Positions 61,905-64,000 of a DNA stretch of 64,000 nt are shown here, piece after piece. This DNA is from CAVTJL01 sp963828215 (GTDB lineage Bacteria > Pseudomonadota > Alphaproteobacteria > Geminicoccales > Geminicoccaceae), in contig CAWHFO010000044.1 of assembly GCA_963828215.1 (NCBI GenBank), positions 396,091 through 460,090 on the forward strand, given 5' to 3'. A program made the position numbers and the translations under genes. Under the pieces are notes generated by a model. That model ran no database searches. It was not told where the DNA came from and worked only from the letters and a program-made list of their open reading frames with translations. How positions within the stretch are numbered: position 1 is the first letter of the stretch; every line of letters begins with the position of its first letter.

Positions 61905-62671
61905 ATGACGCTCTATGCAGGATTGGATGTGGGCGACAAGGCCACGCATCTCTGCGTAGTGGACGGCGAGGGCGGGCATCCTGTGGCGCGGCGCCTGTGC
62001 CACCGACCCCGAGGCGCTCGCCTTCACGCTGAAAAAAGCATGCGCCGGGGCTCGCGCGCGTGGTGCTGGAGACGGGCGCGCTCTCGGCGTTTCTCTATCA
62101 CGGGCTGATCCAGCGCGGCTTGCCGGCGGCGTGCATCTGCGCGCGCCACGCCAAGGGCGTCCTGACGGCGCGCGGCAAACAAGAGCGACGCGCACGATGC
62201 CGAGGGGCTGGCGCACCTCGCCCGCACGGGCTGGCTCGAGCGGGTCCATATCAAGGACGGCGCCACGCATCTCGACCGGGCCCGGCTCGAGGTGCTGGCA
62301 GCTCATCCGCGCGCATCGCGCGATGGTGAACCAGCTGCGCGGCCTGCTGAAGCTGTTTGGTCTCCGCATGGGCAAGGCGACGACGCCGGCCAGGCGCGTC
62401 GTGCGCCTGACGGCGCTCTGGCCCAAAAGCCGGCGTTGCGACCGGTCCTGGCGCCGCTCGTGGCCGCGTGGCGGCCCTCGAGGACAGATCAGGGCCTCGT
62501 CGCGCGGCCTCGAAGGCCCGGGCCGAGGCCGATCCGGTCCGGCCCGCCTGATGAGCGTGCCCGGCGTCGGCCCGATCACCGCGCTCGCCTTCAAGAGCAG
62601 CATCGAGGATCCCGCCCGGTTCGCGCGGTCCGCCGACGCGGGAGCTTATGCCGGGCTCGTTCCCAGGCGCT
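61905..62671 (+). mobile_element. IS110-family transposase, truncated and frameshifted
   Basis: DEDD transposase fragments: MTLYAGLDVGDKATHLCVVDGEGG (first Asp), 'VVLETGALSAFLYHGL' and 'HDAEGLAHLARTGWLERVHIKDG' in shifted frames, then MVNQLRGLLKLFGLRMG and the C-terminal SVPGVGPITALAFKSSI ... AGAYAGLVPRR. GGGAGG precedes the ATG. At least three shifts. It stops at the conserved LVPRR where a GAGTTACGGTGACAG repeat begins, so its last ~60 residues are replaced. Confidence 0.78.
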
Positions 62672-62677
62672 CCAGTC

Positions 62678-62706
62678 GAGTTACGGTGACAGTGCACTCA
62701 ATTGAC
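62678..62706 (+). repeat. REP-like repeat, copy at the end of IS110
   Basis: GAGTTACGGTGACAGTGCACTCAATTGAC. Identical in 27 or more positions to 62783-62811; a partial copy (GAGTTACGGTGAC) is at 62769-62781. Both full copies are followed by 'TTCGGCCATGGC[T/C]CGTCTCGCCCGCCTCGTCGT', i.e. the start of the RAYT gene is duplicated. Confidence 0.8.
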
Positions 62707-62782
62707 ACGTAGCCGCCGGCGGGCGATCCTTCGGCCATGGCTCGTCTCGCCCGCCTCGTCGTTCCCGCGAGTTACGGTGACC

Positions 62783-62811
62783 GAATTACGGTGACAGTGC
62801 ACTCAATTGAC
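62783..62811 (+). repeat. REP-like repeat, copy upstream of RAYT
   Basis: GAATTACGGTGACAGTGCACTCAATTGAC, 28 nt before the RAYT start. Such repeats are the expected targets of REP-associated tyrosine transposases. Confidence 0.8.
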
Positions 62812-62839
62812 GCCGGCCCTGAGCGCGCGATCTTCGGCC

Positions 62840-63256
62840 ATGGCCCGTCTCGCCCGCCTCGTCGTCCCCGGTCTGCCGCATCACGTGACCCAGCGCGGCA
62901 ACGGCCGCGCGCAGACCTTCTTCCGCGAATGCCGACTACGCGCTCTACCGCGACCTGCTGGCCGCGTCGTGTCGGGCCGCCGGCGTCGAGGTGTGGGCCT
63001 GGGTGCTGATGCCGAACCACGTCCATCTCATCCTGGTGCCGTCCGATGCCGACGGGATCGGCGCGCCTTGGCACCCGTGCATCGGCGCTACGCCGGCGCC
63101 ATCCACGCCCGGGTGCGCCGCACCGGCCATTTCTGGCAGGGCCGGTTCGGCGCCGTGGCGATGGACGAGGAGCATCTCGCGGCCGCGCTGCGCTACGTGG
63201 CGCTCAATCCGGTGCGGGCGCGGCTGGTGGAGCGCGCGCAGGACTGGCTGGGTTGA
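62840..63256 (+). mobile_element. REP-associated tyrosine transposase (RAYT), frameshifted and 3'-truncated
   Basis: Y1/HUH transposase of the TnpA-REP group: MARLARLVVPGLPHHVTQRGNGR; HUH motif in VWAWVLMPNHVHLILVP (another frame); GHFWQGRFGAVAMDEEHLAAALRYVALNPVRARLV (first frame again). At least two shifts (near 62930 and 63065). It ends at QDWLG-stop where the usual WSSVRAH tail is missing; the following bases encode GLKKYVW, the tail of LivM. Its N-terminal codons also occur once more 98 bp upstream. Confidence 0.82.
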
Positions 63257-63275
63257 AGAAGTATGTTTGGTAGGA
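63246..63275. repeat. Copy of the livM 3' tail
   Basis: CTGGGTTGAAGAAGTATGTTTGGTAGGAGCTGG matches the end of livM (CGGGGCTGAAGAAGTATGTGTGGTGAGAGGCTGG, about 60970-61003) in most positions. The two copies bracket the 2.25-kb island. Confidence 0.6.
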
Positions 63276-63694
63276 GCTGGCCGCTTCGGGCCCAAGCCAT
63301 CACCCCCACCATGCGGCAGATCGGCGATGTCTATCACAGCGTCACACATGTAAAAAAAGGACTGGGAGAGAAACAGCAGAGGCGGGGGCGACGAGTGTGT
63401 CGCCATGAGCCAAGCCCTGCGGTGGGAGGCCGCTTGGCCTGGTGCGCGGATGCCGGCGGCGGACATGGAATTCGATCCCGAAAACATCCCGTGATGGGGA
63501 CCGAGCCGCAGATGATGTTGTCTGGCAGAGCGTGGATATCGGCACTCCGGTCGAGATAAGGCCTGAGCGACCATGACCCTTCACGCGGCGAAGCGATCCT
63601 CTATAATAGGTTCCGTTCCGAGACGGTCTGGCCACGAAGAAAGGCCGGTCCCTGCGCGCTCGGCAATCTGAGGCGCCCTTTGGGGAGGTTCCAA
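63276..63694. other. Intergenic, about 420 bp
   Basis: No gene is supportable. Holds the promoter-like TATAAT at 63602 and an A7 run at 63352-63358. Confidence 0.4.
63602..63607 (+). promoter_or_regulatory. Possible -10 box (TATAAT) of the lipoprotein gene
   Basis: Perfect TATAAT in a GC-rich background, 88 nt before the start at 63695. A match to TTGACA at the right distance is weak (CTTCAC). Confidence 0.4.
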
Positions 63695-64000
63695 ATGCGA
63701 AAGTTGTGGATCTTTGCGGCGATCGCTCCTGCTCGCTCTCGTGGCCGGCTGCGCCACCAATGGCGACATCGATTCCGTCCGTCAGGAGATCGCTAGCGTC
63801 CGCGCCACGGCCGTGGCCGCCGACCAGAAGGCAACGGCTGCGCAGGCGACCGCCGACAAGGCTGCAGTGGACGCCTCCAACGCAGCTGTGCACGCCCAGA
63901 TGGCGAACCAGAAGGCGGATCAGATCCTCCGAAGCATGCACAAGAAACAACCCGATTACACCTCCTCGGTCGCCACCGGCCGACCTCGGCTGGTGGCGAT
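63695..64000 (+). CDS. Alanine-zipper lipoprotein (Lpp-like), partial, one frameshift
   Basis: Small outer-membrane lipoprotein: MRKLWIFAAI, then in the next frame LLLALVAGCATNGDIDSVRQ with the lipobox LVAGC. A heptad-like Ala-rich coiled coil follows (VAADQKATAAQATADKAAVD ... AAVHAQMANQKADQIL), as in Lpp/OprI. One extra base near 63723-63727 separates the two parts. GGGGAGG lies 8 nt before the ATG. The frame stays open to the window edge, longer than usual (about 75-80 residues), so another indel may hide the stop after MHKK. Confidence 0.78.

Overview
The window is GC-rich chromosomal DNA, about 70% by eye. It probably comes from an alphaproteobacterium of the Rhodospirillales/Geminicoccales or Hyphomicrobiales type. 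This rests on codon use, the many TRAP and ABC transporters, and MatB and FrcBCA proteins that read like rhizobial ones. There is no rRNA, tRNA or CRISPR array that I can see. Many otherwise normal genes are broken by single-base shifts (at least 15), often beside homopolymers. The sequence is therefore either an unpolished long-read consensus or a genome with much decay, so each 'broken' gene below should be read with that caution.

Layout. 0-3.2 kb: a small unknown gene, a frameshifted SDR dehydrogenase and an S10 carboxypeptidase. 3.4-7.8 kb: a TRAP transporter (dctPQM) followed by malonyl-CoA synthetase matB, a plausible malonate uptake and activation operon. 7.8-11.4 kb: an EI24/CysZ-like membrane protein, an amidase and an M20 peptidase. 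11.6-18.4 kb: ribA convergent with a five-gene, 4-nt-overlap operon (CHASE2 cyclase, MDR dehydrogenase, divergent PTPS/QueD homologue, GT4 glycosyltransferase, methyltransferase) that looks like an undescribed pterin-derivative pathway. Divergent from it is a secreted FecR/DUF4114/RTX protein (18.6-21.2 kb). 21.2-27.2 kb: a catabolic operon with class IV aminotransferase, DUF1537 kinase, PdxA homologue and a second TRAP system.

27.2-33.5 kb is the most damaged stretch: a nitronate-monooxygenase-like protein, a MOSC-ferredoxin reductase fusion, a possible YopT-like cysteine protease, a heavily interrupted TPP enzyme, and intact rhaM. 33.8-36.9 kb: cytochrome b561, PepSY protein and a two-component system. 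37-38.7 kb: a TIM-barrel isomerase and a receiver-like protein. 38.9-39.9 kb: an IS1595 transposase carrying three related double-hairpin palindromic insertions. 40-44.3 kb: a Tat-exported protein, a PRC-barrel protein, a PHB-depolymerase-type esterase and its RHH partner. 44.4-46.1 kb: an AT-richer scar with asparagine synthetase fragments, a 50-bp direct repeat and a 64-bp tandem repeat.

46.2-52.6 kb: frcBCA-type sugar ABC transporter and a sulfonate/nitrate-type ABC permease-ATPase pair. 52.6-55.9 kb: a stand-alone receiver-like protein, RadC, an internally deleted cyclase pseudogene and a GFA protein. 56.2-61 kb: a complete branched-chain amino-acid-type ABC operon (livK-G-F-H-M order). 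61-63.3 kb: an accessory island with an AT-richer gene, truncated IS110, RAYT transposase and repeats. The window ends in an alanine-zipper lipoprotein.
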